From assembly GCF_006716745.1 (NCBI RefSeq), contig NZ_VFPP01000001.1:3348001-3412000 (forward strand): 64,000 nt of DNA, read 5' to 3'. The notes under the pieces are model-generated. The model saw nothing but the letters and a program-made list of their open reading frames with translations, did no database searches and was not told where the DNA came from. The position numbers and the translations under genes were made by a program. Source of the DNA: Saccharothrix saharensis (lineage in GTDB: Bacteria; Actinomycetota; Actinomycetes; Mycobacteriales; Pseudonocardiaceae). Position 1 is the first letter of the stretch, and every line of letters begins with the position of its first letter. Below are positions 17,846 through 27,067 of this stretch, piece after piece.

Positions 17846-18577
17846 TCAGAGGCGGACCAGGTCGCGGAGTTTGGCCAACTTGGTGTCGCCGATGCCGTCG
17901 ATCTCGCCCAGTTGGTCCAGGGAGGTGAAGGGGCCGCGTTTCTGCCTTCGGTCGACGATTCGCTGGGCGGTCACCGGGCCCACGCCCGGCAAGGTGTCCA
18001 GTTGGTCTTTGGTGGCGGTGTTCAGGTTGAGTGGTCCGGTGGCGGCGTTGGTCGGTTGTGGAACGGGGATGCCGACGGCCAACTGTTCGCCGTCGACGAC
18101 TTTGCGGGCCAAGTTGAGGGTGGTCAGGTCGGCTCCGGGATTGGCTCCGCCGGCGGCGCGGAGGGCGTCGGCGACCCTGGCGCCGTTCGGGACGGTGACC
18201 AGGCCTGGCGTGGGGACGAGGCCGACCACGTCGACGACCAGCTGTTCCTCGGCGCTCGTGACGGCGGCGGCCTCGGCGACCGGCAGGGCCGGTGGGGTTT
18301 CCGGCACGGGGCGCTGCCACCACAAGGCGAGGGCGACGGCCAGCGCCACGCCGGCCATGACACCGGCCAGCAGGAGTCTGCGGCGATGCGGCACGGCGGG
18401 CTCGGGCAGCCAACGGCGGAGCAGGCGGTGCACGCGGTGCAGGGGGTTCGGTGGGTCGGCACCGGCCGAGGAGACGAACACCAGGGTCTCCGGGTCCGAT
18501 GCGCGGTGTTTGCCGCGTTCCTGGGAAACGAGGGCCTTCAGGCGGGCGGTCGTGGTTTCCGGGTTCTTGTCGAACAT
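17846..18577 (-). CDS. comEA: ComEA family DNA-binding protein
   Basis: The 243-residue protein has a cytoplasmic basic N-terminus, one membrane segment near residues 68-86, a SLBB domain (VDVVGLVPTPGLVTVPNGARVADALRAAGG) and a C-terminal helix-hairpin-helix domain (LNLNTATKDQLDTLPGVGPVTAQRIVDRR). It presents double-stranded DNA to the ComEC channel. The length fits actinobacterial ComEA. It is on the same strand as comEC but 544 bp upstream of it. Confidence 0.93.
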   Translation of the reverse strand: MFDKNPETTTARLKALVSQERGKHRASDPETLVFVSSAGADPPNPLHRVHRLLRRWLPEPAVPHRRRLLLAGVMAGVALAVALALWWQRPVPETPPALPVAEAAAVTSAEEQLVVDVVGLVPTPGLVTVPNGARVADALRAAGGANPGADLTTLNLARKVVDGEQLAVGIPVPQPTNAATGPLNLNTATKDQLDTLPGVGPVTAQRIVDRRQKRGPFTSLDQLGEIDGIGDTKLAKLRDLVRL

Positions 18578-18663
18578 GGGATCGACGGTAGGCCGGGTCG
18601 GGACGGCAGTGGGGTTCGTGTTCGCGATCTGTGGATAACTGCCTCAATCATGGATAACGAGAG

Positions 18664-19506
18664 CTAGGACACTCCCCCGGGCAGCACCACGACACCGAGC
18701 ACACCGGGGCCCGTGTGCGCGCCGATCACCGCTCCGACCTCGGAAATCAGGCATCCGGTCGAGCCGGGAACGCGTTCGTCCAGCAACGTCGCCAGTTCCG
18801 CCGCGCGTTCCGGCGCGGCCAAGTGGTGGACAGCCAGACCGACCGGCCCGGACCCCGCCGCGGAAGCGGCCAGGTCGACCAGCCGGGCGATCGCCCGCCC
18901 CATCGTGCGCACCTTCTCCAGCGGCACGATCCGGCCGTCGTCCACGTGCAACAACGGCTTCACGGCCAGCGCGGTCCCCACCAACGCCGCCGCCGCCCCG
19001 ATCCGCCCACCACGCCTCAGGTGGTCGAGCGTCTCCACGCAGAAGAACATCTTGACCCGGCCGGCGGCAGCCACCGCCGCCTCCTCCGCGCACCGCGCGT
19101 CCCCACCCGCGGCGCACGCGGCCAGCGCGGCGAACCCCAACCCCATCCCGGTGGCGCGCGAGTCGACCACCCTGATCCGCACCGGGTCGACCTCCTCCGC
19201 GGCCAACCGCGCGGCCTCCCACGTGCCCGAGAGGTCACGGGACAGGTGCACGGACACGATCTCCTCCGCGCTCCCCGCCAGCACGGACCGGTACACCTCG
19301 GCCAGCTCACCCGGCGTCGGCCGGGACGTGGTCACCCGCCGGTGCTCCCCCAACGCGGCGGCCAGCTCCGCCGGGCCGAAGTCCACCCCGTCCAACCTGC
19401 TCCGGCCGTCCACGGCCACGTGCAGCGGCACGACCCGGACGCCGTGCCGCTCGGCGAACCCCTCGGGCAGGTACGCCGTGGAGTCGGTGACGATCGTGGT
19501 GGACAC
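18664..19506 (-). CDS. DegV family fatty-acid-binding protein
   Basis: The 280-residue protein shows the DegV fold markers: VTDSTAYLP at the N-terminus, the TSRPTPGELAEVYRS segment, the HLSRDLSGTWEAARLAAEE block, and the later LRRGGRIGAAAALVGTALAVKPLL. DegV (FakB-like) proteins hold a fatty acid, and some present it to a fatty acid kinase. The start is GTG at 19506. It lies 11 nt downstream of the octT-like gene in a minus-strand operon. Confidence 0.9.
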   Translation of the reverse strand: MSTTIVTDSTAYLPEGFAERHGVRVVPLHVAVDGRSRLDGVDFGPAELAAALGEHRRVTTSRPTPGELAEVYRSVLAGSAEEIVSVHLSRDLSGTWEAARLAAEEVDPVRIRVVDSRATGMGLGFAALAACAAGGDARCAEEAAVAAAGRVKMFFCVETLDHLRRGGRIGAAAALVGTALAVKPLLHVDDGRIVPLEKVRTMGRAIARLVDLAASAAGSGPVGLAVHHLAAPERAAELATLLDERVPGSTGCLISEVGAVIGAHTGPGVLGVVVLPGGVS

Positions 19507-19517
19507 GAGAGCCGAGA

Positions 19518-20249
19518 CTACGGCTCCGCCGCACCCGAGTGGCCGACCGCCACGGACCTGATCAGTTCCGCCATGGCCCGCCCGACCAGCTCGTGCCCTT
19601 CCCAACCCCAGTGCATGCCGTCCGGGTTGCCCCGCCGTGACCGAACGTGGTCACCGACCAACGGCGGCACGTCCAGCAGCGGCACGTCCGCCCCCTCGGC
19701 CCACGAGCGCAGCGCGCGCTCGGCCGCCGCACGCCCACTGTGGACACCGGCGTAAGCAGCCGAGCAGTGCACCGAAGGCGTCATCCCCACCACCCTGGTG
19801 CCCGGTGCCAGCGCACGCACGGCACGCACCGAGTCGTTCAGGTAACGCACCGTCAACCGGGGCGGCAGCGCCACCGGATACCCGCAGAACGCCCGCGACA
19901 GCACCGGCTGCAACGTCCGGTACCCGGCGCGCGCCCGCCGCCGCACCCCGTCCGGCCGCAGGTAGCGCAGCCCCTGCCGCAGGTAGGTCGGCAACGGCGA
20001 CGGCAACGTGTCCATGTGCCCCACGGCCAGCACCAACACGTCCGTGCGCGGCAGCAACGACCACACCCTGGGGTCACCGGTCAACGACCACCACGCGTCC
20101 CGGGCCGTCCAGCCGAACCCCGCCGCCAGCTCCGCGTGCCCGCCCAACGCCGACGCCGCCACGTTCGGCCACAACCCCGGGTCGTCGGCCGGCAACGGTC
20201 CCCGCGGACCGTGGAACGAGAGCGAATCGCCGAGGACGAGCAGTCTCAC
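19518..20249 (-). CDS. octT: SGNH-fold acyltransferase, OctT-like
   Basis: The 243-residue protein is of the SGNH/GDSL type: the nucleophile block is LVLGDSLSFHG and the late Asp/His block is NPDGMHWGWEGH. Its place directly after gpgP and rsfS matches the mycobacterial octT (Rv2418c), whose product puts octanoate on diglucosylglycerate during methylglucose lipopolysaccharide synthesis. The GTG start at 20249 overlaps the gpgP stop by 4 nt. The family is clear; the substrate is inferred from context. Confidence 0.75.
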   Translation of the reverse strand: MRLLVLGDSLSFHGPRGPLPADDPGLWPNVAASALGGHAELAAGFGWTARDAWWSLTGDPRVWSLLPRTDVLVLAVGHMDTLPSPLPTYLRQGLRYLRPDGVRRRARAGYRTLQPVLSRAFCGYPVALPPRLTVRYLNDSVRAVRALAPGTRVVGMTPSVHCSAAYAGVHSGRAAAERALRSWAEGADVPLLDVPPLVGDHVRSRRGNPDGMHWGWEGHELVGRAMAELIRSVAVGHSGAAEP

Positions 20250-20860
20250 CGGGTGATTCCGGCGTTGTACGACGACAACCGCCACCTGCCGTCGCCCTGC
20301 GGCCGGCGGGTGAACACCGTCCAGTGGCAGTTGCCGATGCCGCCCAGCAGCGCCCACCGGTCGACCGGCAGCTCCAGCAAACGGCCGGTCAACGCGCTGA
20401 TCAGGCCGCCGTGCGCGCACAGCATGACCGTGCCGGAGAACTCCTCGTCCACCTCGGCCACCACGGCGAGCGCGCGCTCGGCGACCTCCACGCGCGTCTC
20501 GCCGTCCGGGGGCGCCAGGGTGCCGTCGACCCGCCACAGGTCCAGCGCGCCCGGCCACTCCACCTCGATCTCGGCCGAGGTCAGCCCCTGCCACTTGCCC
20601 AGGTGCGTCTCCCGCAGCCGTTCGTCGACGCGCAGGCCGACCCCGGTCGCGTTCGTGAACACGGTCGCGGTGTCCCGGGCGCGGTGCAGGTCGGAGGCCA
20701 CCACCAGCTCGGGTGTGAACCCGGCGAGCACCGGCACCGCGAACCGCGCCTGGTTCCACCCGGTCTCGGTCAGCGACGAGTCCAGGTGGCCCTGCATGCG
20801 GCCGGTCGCGTTGTAGTCGGTCTCACCGTGCCGCCACAGCACGAGCCGGTTCAGGGTCAT
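20246..20860 (-). CDS. gpgP: Histidine phosphatase, GpgP-like
   Basis: The 204-residue enzyme is a histidine phosphatase with the catalytic motif WRHGETDYN at the N-terminus, the second arginine region in SDLHRARDTA, the acid/base Glu in RETHLGKWQG and the late His in CAHGG. In this context it is the likely glucosyl-3-phosphoglycerate phosphatase (Rv2419c type). The ATG at 20860 overlaps the rsfS stop as ATGA, and its own stop overlaps the octT start, so the three are translated in a coupled way. Confidence 0.85.
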   Translation of the reverse strand: MTLNRLVLWRHGETDYNATGRMQGHLDSSLTETGWNQARFAVPVLAGFTPELVVASDLHRARDTATVFTNATGVGLRVDERLRETHLGKWQGLTSAEIEVEWPGALDLWRVDGTLAPPDGETRVEVAERALAVVAEVDEEFSGTVMLCAHGGLISALTGRLLELPVDRWALLGGIGNCHWTVFTRRPQGDGRWRLSSYNAGITR

Positions 20861-21243
20861 ACCTCGGCGACCTCGTCGGCCGGTGGCCCGGCGTCGAACT
20901 CGATGCGCGGGCAGTCCTTCCACAGCCGCTCCAGGCCGTAGAAGGTGCGCTCCTCGACGTGCTGGACGTGCACGACCACGTCCACGAAGTCCAGCAGGAC
21001 CCAGCGACCCTCGCGCGCGCCCTCACGGCGGACCGGCTTGCGCCCGGCCTCGCGCAACTTCTCCTCGACGTTGTCCACGATCGCGCCGACCTGCCGCTCG
21101 TTCGGAGCGGAGGCGATCACGAAGCAGTCCGTGATCACCAGTTGGTCGGACACGTCGAGCACGATCACGTCGTGCGCTTTCTTGTCGGCTGCCGCGTTCG
21201 CGGCGACCAGCGCCAACCGTCGTGCCTCGTCGGTGGCTGCCAC
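20857..21243 (-). CDS. rsfS: Ribosomal silencing factor RsfS
   Basis: The 128-residue protein (RsfS/Iojap/YbeB) binds uL14 on the 50S subunit and blocks subunit joining when nutrients are short. Visible family blocks are DVIVLDVSDQLVITDCFVIAS, NERQVGAIVDNVEEKL and WVLLDFVDVVVHVQ. The GTG start at 21243 follows AGGAG and gives the usual N-terminus (ATDEARRLALVAA); an upstream ATG at 21255 is possible. It lies 69 nt downstream of nadD. Confidence 0.95.
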   Translation of the reverse strand: MAATDEARRLALVAANAAADKKAHDVIVLDVSDQLVITDCFVIASAPNERQVGAIVDNVEEKLREAGRKPVRREGAREGRWVLLDFVDVVVHVQHVEERTFYGLERLWKDCPRIEFDAGPPADEVAEV

Positions 21244-21312
21244 GTCACTCCTCATCACACCGGCGGGCGCCGTTACGCCCGCACGAGTCAATGAGGGTAC
21301 CGGCGACCGCGC

Positions 21313-21906
21313 TCAGTCCGGCATCGAGTAAAGCCGGCGCTTGGAGATGTACTGAACGACACCATCCGGCACGAGGTACCAGACGGGCAGTCCGGAGGCC
21401 GTCCGGGCGCGCACGGCGGTCGACGAGATGGCCATCGCCGGCACCTCTACCAGCGACACCGCGCCCGGCGGCAGGTGCGTGTCGACCAGCTCGTAACCCG
21501 GTCGGGTGACGCCGATGAAGTGCGCGAGGCTGAACACGTCGTCCGCCCGCCGCCAGGACAGGATCTGCTCCAGCGCGTCCGCACCCGTGATGAAGAACAG
21601 GTCGGCGTCGGGGTGGGTGGCCTTGAGGTCGGTGAGGGTGTCGACGGTGTACGTCGGCCCCGGCCGGTCGATGTCGACCCGGCTGACCGAGAACCGGGGG
21701 TTCGAGGCGGTGGCGATGACCGTCATCAGGTACCGGTCCTCGGCGGCGCTGACCTCGCGCTCGCTCTTCTGCCACGGCTGGCCGGTGGGCACGAAGACGA
21801 CTTCGTCCAGGTCGAAGCGGGCCTGGACCTCGCTGGCGGCCACCAGGTGGCCGTGGTGCACCGGGTCGAAGGTGCCACCCATGACGCCGATCCGCCGGTT
21901 CGACAT
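21313..21906 (-). CDS. nadD: Nicotinate-nucleotide adenylyltransferase
   Basis: The 197-residue protein makes deamido-NAD from nicotinate mononucleotide and ATP. It starts at ATG 21906 with the nucleotidyltransferase motif [18 protein letters not shown], includes [11 protein letters not shown] and the [15 protein letters not shown] block, and ends with the [10 protein letters not shown] (ISSTxxR) motif. Length and gene order (nadD-rsfS-gpgP-octT) match other actinobacteria. Confidence 0.97.
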   Translation of the reverse strand: MSNRRIGVMGGTFDPVHHGHLVAASEVQARFDLDEVVFVPTGQPWQKSEREVSAAEDRYLMTVIATASNPRFSVSRVDIDRPGPTYTVDTLTDLKATHPDADLFFITGADALEQILSWRRADDVFSLAHFIGVTRPGYELVDTHLPPGAVSLVEVPAMAISSTAVRARTASGLPVWYLVPDGVVQYISKRRLYSMPD

Positions 21907-21929
21907 GGGACGTGAGCCTAGTTCGGGTG

Positions 21930-21972
21930 GTGCGCGGGCGGCCGGTCGCTCCCCGAAAGGCCGCCCGCGCAC
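21930..21972 (-). terminator. Terminator after the P450-ferredoxin operon
   Basis: A perfect 14-bp stem (GTGCGCGGGCGGCC with its complement) closes a 15-nt loop. It lies between the last ferredoxin gene (stop at 22105) and nadD on the same strand, so it separates the P450 operon from the nadD operon. Confidence 0.8.
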
Positions 21973-22104
21973 TCGTCTCCCCGTCGCGGCCCCGGGGGGA
22001 GTGGGCCGCATCCGCGGATCGCGCGACCCACCCCGAACACAGGGCCGCACGGAAGAGGAACGCGCACGTCACGCGGCCATGACGCGATTGGCGGAACTTT
22101 TTCC

Positions 22105-22326
22105 CTACAGCTGCGGAGCGAGCACCGAGCCGTCCGCGGACCGCACCAGGATCGCCTCCATGGGGCACGACTCGGCCGCGTCGATCACCGCGTCGTCCGG
22201 GTCCACGTCCGCTTTGACCGGCGTGGACGTACCGCCTTCGAGCTGGAAATGGCCCGGCGCGATCGAGCTGCACATGCCGGTGCCGAGGCAGGCGCCCCGG
22301 TCGACCTCGATGGTCCACTCGCTCAT
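22105..22326 (-). CDS. 3Fe-4S ferredoxin (copy 1)
   Basis: The 73-residue protein is a small ferredoxin of the type that feeds bacterial P450s. It has the cysteine pattern C-x5-C (GACLGTGMC) and a distant CP (ESCPMEA), which usually means a 3Fe-4S cluster. It begins 4 nt after the P450 gene upstream, so the two are translationally linked. It is nearly identical to the second copy at 23634-23855, which marks a tandem duplication. Confidence 0.92.
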   Translation of the reverse strand: MSEWTIEVDRGACLGTGMCSSIAPGHFQLEGGTSTPVKADVDPDDAVIDAAESCPMEAILVRSADGSVLAPQL

Positions 22327-22330
22327 CGGT

Positions 22331-23515
22331 CTACCACCTCACCATCAGGCGTTCGGGGCCTCGCACCAGTCTGCCCTTCTTGAACACCACGTCGTCGGCC
22401 AACTCCAGGTGCGGAAACCTATTGAGCAAGGTCGAAATGGACACCTGCAACTCCATCCTTGCCAAGGGCGCGCCGATGCAGTGGTGCACGCCGTGGCCGA
22501 ACGCGAAGTGCGGGTTGTGCGGCCGGTGGAAGTCCAGCTCGTGCGGGTTCGGGAACACGGCCGGGTCGCGGTTGGCCACCAGACCGTCCACGAACACCGC
22601 CTCACCCGCGCGGATGGTCACGCCCGACAGCTCGACGTCGGCGGTGGCGATGCGGGGGAAGCCCGGTGCACCGGACAGCTTCGTGATCCGCAGCAGCTCC
22701 TCGACCGCGGCGGGCAGCAACGACGGGTCGGCGCGCAGCTCGGCCAGCCGGTCCGGGTGGGTCAGCAGCTGGTGGACGAAGTTGCCGATCTCGCTGCCGG
22801 TCGTCTCGTGCCCGGCGATGAGCAGCGTGACGCCGAACGACACCAGCTCCTCCTCGGTGAGCCGGTCGTCGTTGTCGTGCGCGTGCACCAGCACGGTGAG
22901 CATGTCGTCGGCGGGGTTCTTGCGCTTGTCCTCGACCAGGTCGCGGATGTAGGCGCGCAGCGACGCCGCCGCGGCCTCGATCTCGGGCACGGTGAACGCG
23001 GTGATCGCCACCGCCGCGTCCGACCACGCGCGGAACTGGGCCCGGTCCAGCGCCGGCACGCCCAGCATCTCGCTGATGAGCGTGATGGCGACCGGCATGG
23101 CCAGCGCGTCCACCAGGTCGGCGGGCGGCCCCTGCTCCTGCATCGCGTCCAGCAGGCCGTCCACGATCTCCTGGGCGCGCTCGCGCAACTGGCCGGTGCG
23201 ACGGGCGGTGAACGCCTTGGCCAGGATCCGGCGCAGCCGGGTGTGCTCCGGCGGGTCCATGCTCAGGATCGTGGTGATGCCCGGCACCTCGGGCATGGTC
23301 CGCGGCGGGTCGTAGTCGGCGTCCATCACCGGGGCGCGGCTGAACCTCGGGTCGGCCAGCACGACCTTCGCGTCGGCGTAGCGGGTCACCAGCCAGGCCT
23401 CCCGGCCGTACGGCAGGCGCACCCTCGCCACCGGCTCGTCCCGTTGCAGCTCCAGGTAGGTCTCGTGGACGTCGAGGTCGTCGGGCTCGGGGAACGGATA
23501 GGGCCTGACCTGCAT
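22331..23515 (-). CDS. Cytochrome P450 (copy 1)
   Basis: The 394-residue soluble P450 (CYP105/107-like class) has the oxygen-binding I-helix motif LIAGHETTGSE, the K-helix ELLR, and the heme loop FAFGHGVHHCIGAPLAR with the axial Cys. The ATG at 23515 is preferred because AGGGGGAG lies 5 nt before it; GTG 23521 is too close to that site. It shares a common origin with the P450 at 23860-25044, but substrate-recognition parts differ (for example after the I-helix). The substrate is unknown. Confidence 0.93.
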   Translation of the reverse strand: MQVRPYPFPEPDDLDVHETYLELQRDEPVARVRLPYGREAWLVTRYADAKVVLADPRFSRAPVMDADYDPPRTMPEVPGITTILSMDPPEHTRLRRILAKAFTARRTGQLRERAQEIVDGLLDAMQEQGPPADLVDALAMPVAITLISEMLGVPALDRAQFRAWSDAAVAITAFTVPEIEAAAASLRAYIRDLVEDKRKNPADDMLTVLVHAHDNDDRLTEEELVSFGVTLLIAGHETTGSEIGNFVHQLLTHPDRLAELRADPSLLPAAVEELLRITKLSGAPGFPRIATADVELSGVTIRAGEAVFVDGLVANRDPAVFPNPHELDFHRPHNPHFAFGHGVHHCIGAPLARMELQVSISTLLNRFPHLELADDVVFKKGRLVRGPERLMVRW

Positions 23516-23633
23516 CGACACTCCCCCTGCCGGTGATCGTCCCCGCCGACAGTAGGCACCCGCCCCGTGCCGCGGGACGTGCTCCGCAACGCCGCTACGG
23601 CTTTCACCGGCGGCGCTGCGGAGCGGTCGTCCG

Positions 23634-23855
23634 CTAGAGCTGCGGCGCGAGCACCGAACCGTCCGCCGAACGCACCAGGATCGCCTCCATGGGGCACGAC
23701 TCGGCCGCGTCGATCACCGCGTCGTCCGGGTCGACGTCCACCTTGACCGGCGTGGACGTGCCACCGTCCAGGCGGAAGTGGTCCGGCGCGATCGAGGTGC
23801 ACATCCCGGTGCCCATGCACGCGCCGCGGTCGACCGCGATCGTCCACTCGCTCAT
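23634..23855 (-). CDS. 3Fe-4S ferredoxin (copy 2)
   Basis: The 73-residue ferredoxin has the same C-x5-C...CP pattern as copy 1 and differs at only a few positions, mostly before and between the first two cysteines. It begins 4 nt after the stop of the P450 gene upstream. The likely role is electron delivery to one or both P450s. Confidence 0.92.
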   Translation of the reverse strand: MSEWTIAVDRGACMGTGMCTSIAPDHFRLDGGTSTPVKVDVDPDDAVIDAAESCPMEAILVRSADGSVLAPQL

Positions 23856-23859
23856 CGGG

Positions 23860-25044
23860 TCACCACCTCACCGGCAGGGCCTGCGGGCCGCGGATGAGCC
23901 GGCCCTTCTTGAACGTCACGTCGCCGTCCAGTTCCAGCGACGGGAACCGCTCGAGCAGCGTCCCGATGGCCACTTGCAGCTCCATCCGGGCCAGTGGCGC
24001 GCCGATGCAGTGGTGCGCGCCGTGGCCGAACATGATGTGCGGGTTGTGCTCGCGGTGGAAGTCCACCTCGTGCGGGTTGGCGAACACCTCGGGGTCGCGG
24101 TTCGCCGTCACGTTGTTGACGAACACCGCCTCGCCCGGCTTGATCGTCACGCCGGACAGCTCCACCTCGGCCGTCGCGATCCGGGGGAAGCCCGCCGAAC
24201 CACCCAGCGCGGTGAACCGCAGCAGCTCCTCGATCGCGGCGGGCACCAGCGACGGGTCGGCCCGCAGCTCGGCCAGCCGGTCCGGCATGCGCAGCAGGTG
24301 GAAGGCGAAGTTGCCGATCTGGTTCGCGGTGGTCTCGTGGCCCGCCACCAGCAGCGTCACCCCGAACGAGACCAGCTCCTCCTCGCTGAGCCGGTCCTCG
24401 TTGTCCCGTGCCGCGATGAGCACGGACAGCATGTCGTCGGTCGGTTCGGCGCGCTTGCGGGCGACCAGCTCGCCGATGTAGCCGCGCAACGCCTCGTTGG
24501 CCTTCAGGATCTCCTCGTGGGTGAACGCGGTGATCGCCACCGCCGCCTCCGACCAGGCGCGGAACTGGCCGCGGTCGTCGAACGGCACGCCCAGCATCTC
24601 GCAGATGATCGTGATGGGCAGCGGCATGGCCAGCGCCTCGACCAGGTCGGCCGGCGGCCCCTGCTCCCGCATCGCGTCCAGCAGGCCGTCCACGATCTCC
24701 TGGGCGCGCTCGCGCAGCTGCTCGGTGCGCCGCGCGGTGAACCCCTTCGCGACCAGCTTGCGCAGCCGCGTGTGGTCCGGCGGGTCCATGCTCAGGATGT
24801 TCGTCTCGGTCGGCATCGTGGGCAGCGTGCGCGGCACGTCGGCGCCCGGCTCCATCACGGCCGCGCGGCTGAACCTCGGGTCCGCCAGGACGGTCTTGAC
24901 GTCCTCGTACCGCGTGGCCAGCCACCCCTCACCGCCGTAGGGCAGCCGCACCCTGGCCACCGGCTCGTCCCGTTGCAGCTCGAAGTACACGGGATTGATC
25001 TGCAAGTGGTCGAGCTCGGCGAACGGATAAGCCCTGGTCTCCAT
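23860..25044 (-). CDS. Cytochrome P450 (copy 2)
   Basis: The 394-residue protein has the I-helix motif LVAGHETTANQ, the K-helix ELLRF and the heme loop IMFGHGAHHCIGAPLAR. The ATG start at 25044 is preceded by GGGGG about 7 nt upstream. It is the first gene of the P450-Fd-P450-Fd string, and its promoter region contains the 20-bp inverted repeat at 25056-25075, so the TetR protein encoded just upstream probably controls the whole string. Confidence 0.94.
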   Translation of the reverse strand: METRAYPFAELDHLQINPVYFELQRDEPVARVRLPYGGEGWLATRYEDVKTVLADPRFSRAAVMEPGADVPRTLPTMPTETNILSMDPPDHTRLRKLVAKGFTARRTEQLRERAQEIVDGLLDAMREQGPPADLVEALAMPLPITIICEMLGVPFDDRGQFRAWSEAAVAITAFTHEEILKANEALRGYIGELVARKRAEPTDDMLSVLIAARDNEDRLSEEELVSFGVTLLVAGHETTANQIGNFAFHLLRMPDRLAELRADPSLVPAAIEELLRFTALGGSAGFPRIATAEVELSGVTIKPGEAVFVNNVTANRDPEVFANPHEVDFHREHNPHIMFGHGAHHCIGAPLARMELQVAIGTLLERFPSLELDGDVTFKKGRLIRGPQALPVRW

Positions 25045-25055
25045 CGTCTACCCCC

Positions 25056-25075
25056 ATGTAAGCATTCGCTTACAT
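25056..25075. promoter_or_regulatory. TetR-type operator upstream of the P450 operon
   Basis: An inverted repeat with arms ATGTAAGC and GCTTACAT around a 4-nt centre lies 11 bp before the P450 start codon and 28 bp after the tetR stop. Its size and symmetry fit a TetR-family dimer site. Confidence 0.8.
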
Positions 25076-25103
25076 CCGACAGTAGGCAGATCGTTACAGA
25101 CCG

Positions 25104-25664
25104 TCAACCGGTATCGGTGTGCTCCAACAGGACGGACGACGCCCGGGTCACCAGGGCCGCCACGGTGGACGCGTCCGCGTCCGCCAGGGGCTGCTTGCCG
25201 AACACGCTGCGCAGCACACCGATGCCCACGACCCACGCCAGGACGAGGTCCGCGCGCAACTCCGCGTCCGCGGCGTCCGTAAGGGACGACAGAGCGCGCG
25301 CGTACTCCTCCCCCAGTTGCCGGCGCACGACCTCCGCGGCCGAGTCGTGGTGGGACGACCGCAGCACCGCGTACAACGGGTGGTCCTCGGGCCTCGGCTT
25401 CTCCTCCATCATCCGCAGCAGCACGTTGCGCAGCAGGTGCTCGGCGGGCGAGTCCTCCAGCAGCTCGCGGCTCTGCGTGGCGAGCACGGTCGCGAACAGG
25501 GCGTCCTTGCTGCCGTAGTAGCGGAACAGCAGGGCCTGGTTCACGCCCGCCAGGCTCGCGATGTCGCGCACCGTGGTGCGGTCGAACCCGCGCTCGCCGA
25601 ACAGCTTCGTCGCGGCGTCCAGCAACGCCGCCTTGGTCGCGGCGGCGTCCCTGGGCCTGCTCAC
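25104..25664 (-). CDS. TetR family regulator
   Basis: The 186-residue protein has an N-terminal TetR helix-turn-helix ([45 protein letters not shown]) and a ligand domain of the usual length. The GTG start at 25664 overlaps the proA stop as GTGA, so tetR is probably also read from the proA promoter. The likely target is the palindrome just downstream of it; its ligand may relate to the P450 substrate. Confidence 0.92.
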   Translation of the reverse strand: MSRPRDAAATKAALLDAATKLFGERGFDRTTVRDIASLAGVNQALLFRYYGSKDALFATVLATQSRELLEDSPAEHLLRNVLLRMMEEKPRPEDHPLYAVLRSSHHDSAAEVVRRQLGEEYARALSSLTDAADAELRADLVLAWVVGIGVLRSVFGKQPLADADASTVAALVTRASSVLLEHTDTG

Positions 25665-26926
25665 GACGTCGGCCGGACGTGCCCCTCGCCCCAGACCACC
25701 CACTTGGACGAGGTCAGCTCGGTCAGCCCCATCGGACCGCGGGCGTGCAGCTTCTGGGTGGAGATGCCGATCTCCGCGCCCATGCCGAACTCGCCGCCGT
25801 CGGTGAACGCGGTCGAGGCGTTGACCATGACCGCCGCCGCGTCGACGCGCGCGGTGAACCGGCGCGCCGCGGCGAGGTCGCTGGTCACGATGGCCTCGGT
25901 GTGACCGGAGCCGTGCTCGGCGATGTGCTCGATGGCCTCGTCGATCGAGCCGACCACGCGGGCGGCGATGTCCAGCGACAGGTACTCGGTGTCCCAGTCG
26001 GAGTCGGTGGCGGCCTGGACCCTCGGGTCGCGCGCGAACCGCTCGTCGCCGTGGATGGTGACGTCCTGCGCGTTCAAAGCGTCGGTGATGCGGGGCACGA
26101 ACTCGTCCGCGATGTCGGCGTGCACCAGCAGCGACTCGGCCGCGTTGCACACGCTCGTGCGGCGGGTCTTGGAGTTGAGCACGATGCGCTGCGCCATGTC
26201 GAGGTCGGCGCTCGCGTCCACGTACACGTGCACGTTGCCCACACCGGTCTCGATGGTCGGCACGGTGGCCTGCTGCACGACGGCGTTGATCAGACCGGCG
26301 CCGCCGCGCGGGATGACCAGGTCGACCAGGCCGCGCGCGGTGATCAGGTGGGTGACCGAGGCGCGGTCGTGGCACGGCAGGAGCTGCACGGCGTCGGCGG
26401 GCAGGCCGGCGGCCTCCAGGGCGTCGCGCAGGATCGCGACCAGCGCGGTGTTCGAGTGCTCGGCGGTGGACGAGCCGCGCAGCAGGGCCGCGTTGCCGGA
26501 CTTCAGCGCCAGGCCGGCCGCGTCCACGGTGACGTTCGGGCGCGCCTCGTAGACCATGCCGACCACGCCCATCGGGACGCGGACCTGCTTCAGCTCCAGG
26601 CCGTTCGGCAGGATCGAGCCGCGCAGCACCTCGCCGACCGGGTCCGCGAGGCCGGCGACGGTCTCGAGGCCCCGGGCGACGCCGTCGACGCGCGCCTCGG
26701 TGAGCGTGAGGCGGTCCAGCAGGCCTTGCGTGAGGCCCGCGGCGCGACCCGCTTCGAGGTCCTTGGCGTTGGCTTCGAGCACCTCGGCGGCGCGGGTGCG
26801 CAGCGCGGTGGCCATCTCGTGCAGTGCGGCGTCCTTGCTCTGGCGGGTGGCGAGGACGAGCTCGTTGGCGGCGACACGGGCGCGCCGAGCCGCGGCGTGC
26901 ACCTGTTCGCGCAGGTCATCAGTCAC
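25661..26926 (-). CDS. proA: Gamma-glutamyl phosphate reductase
   Basis: The 421-residue NADPH-dependent enzyme makes glutamate-5-semialdehyde in proline synthesis. It shows the aldehyde dehydrogenase-like fold with [33 protein letters not shown], the catalytic Cys in [17 protein letters not shown] and the C-terminal [24 protein letters not shown]. The GTG start at 26926 gives the usual N-terminus. Its partner proB is about 5 kb away, because recQ, a GNAT gene and an MFS gene lie between them. Confidence 0.96.
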   Translation of the reverse strand: MTDDLREQVHAAARRARVAANELVLATRQSKDAALHEMATALRTRAAEVLEANAKDLEAGRAAGLTQGLLDRLTLTEARVDGVARGLETVAGLADPVGEVLRGSILPNGLELKQVRVPMGVVGMVYEARPNVTVDAAGLALKSGNAALLRGSSTAEHSNTALVAILRDALEAAGLPADAVQLLPCHDRASVTHLITARGLVDLVIPRGGAGLINAVVQQATVPTIETGVGNVHVYVDASADLDMAQRIVLNSKTRRTSVCNAAESLLVHADIADEFVPRITDALNAQDVTIHGDERFARDPRVQAATDSDWDTEYLSLDIAARVVGSIDEAIEHIAEHGSGHTEAIVTSDLAAARRFTARVDAAAVMVNASTAFTDGGEFGMGAEIGISTQKLHARGPMGLTELTSSKWVVWGEGHVRPTS

Positions 26927-27067
26927 GTCGTCCAGCCTACGGTCACCCGGCCGCGGCTGTCGCCGAGGTTCCCGAGGAACGGACGTCCCACCACGTCCGG
27001 GTGAAGCTGCGGCTGGGACCGTCGCACAGGTGTCCGTCTTGTCGGGGCGGTCTGCCACTGTGTCGCC

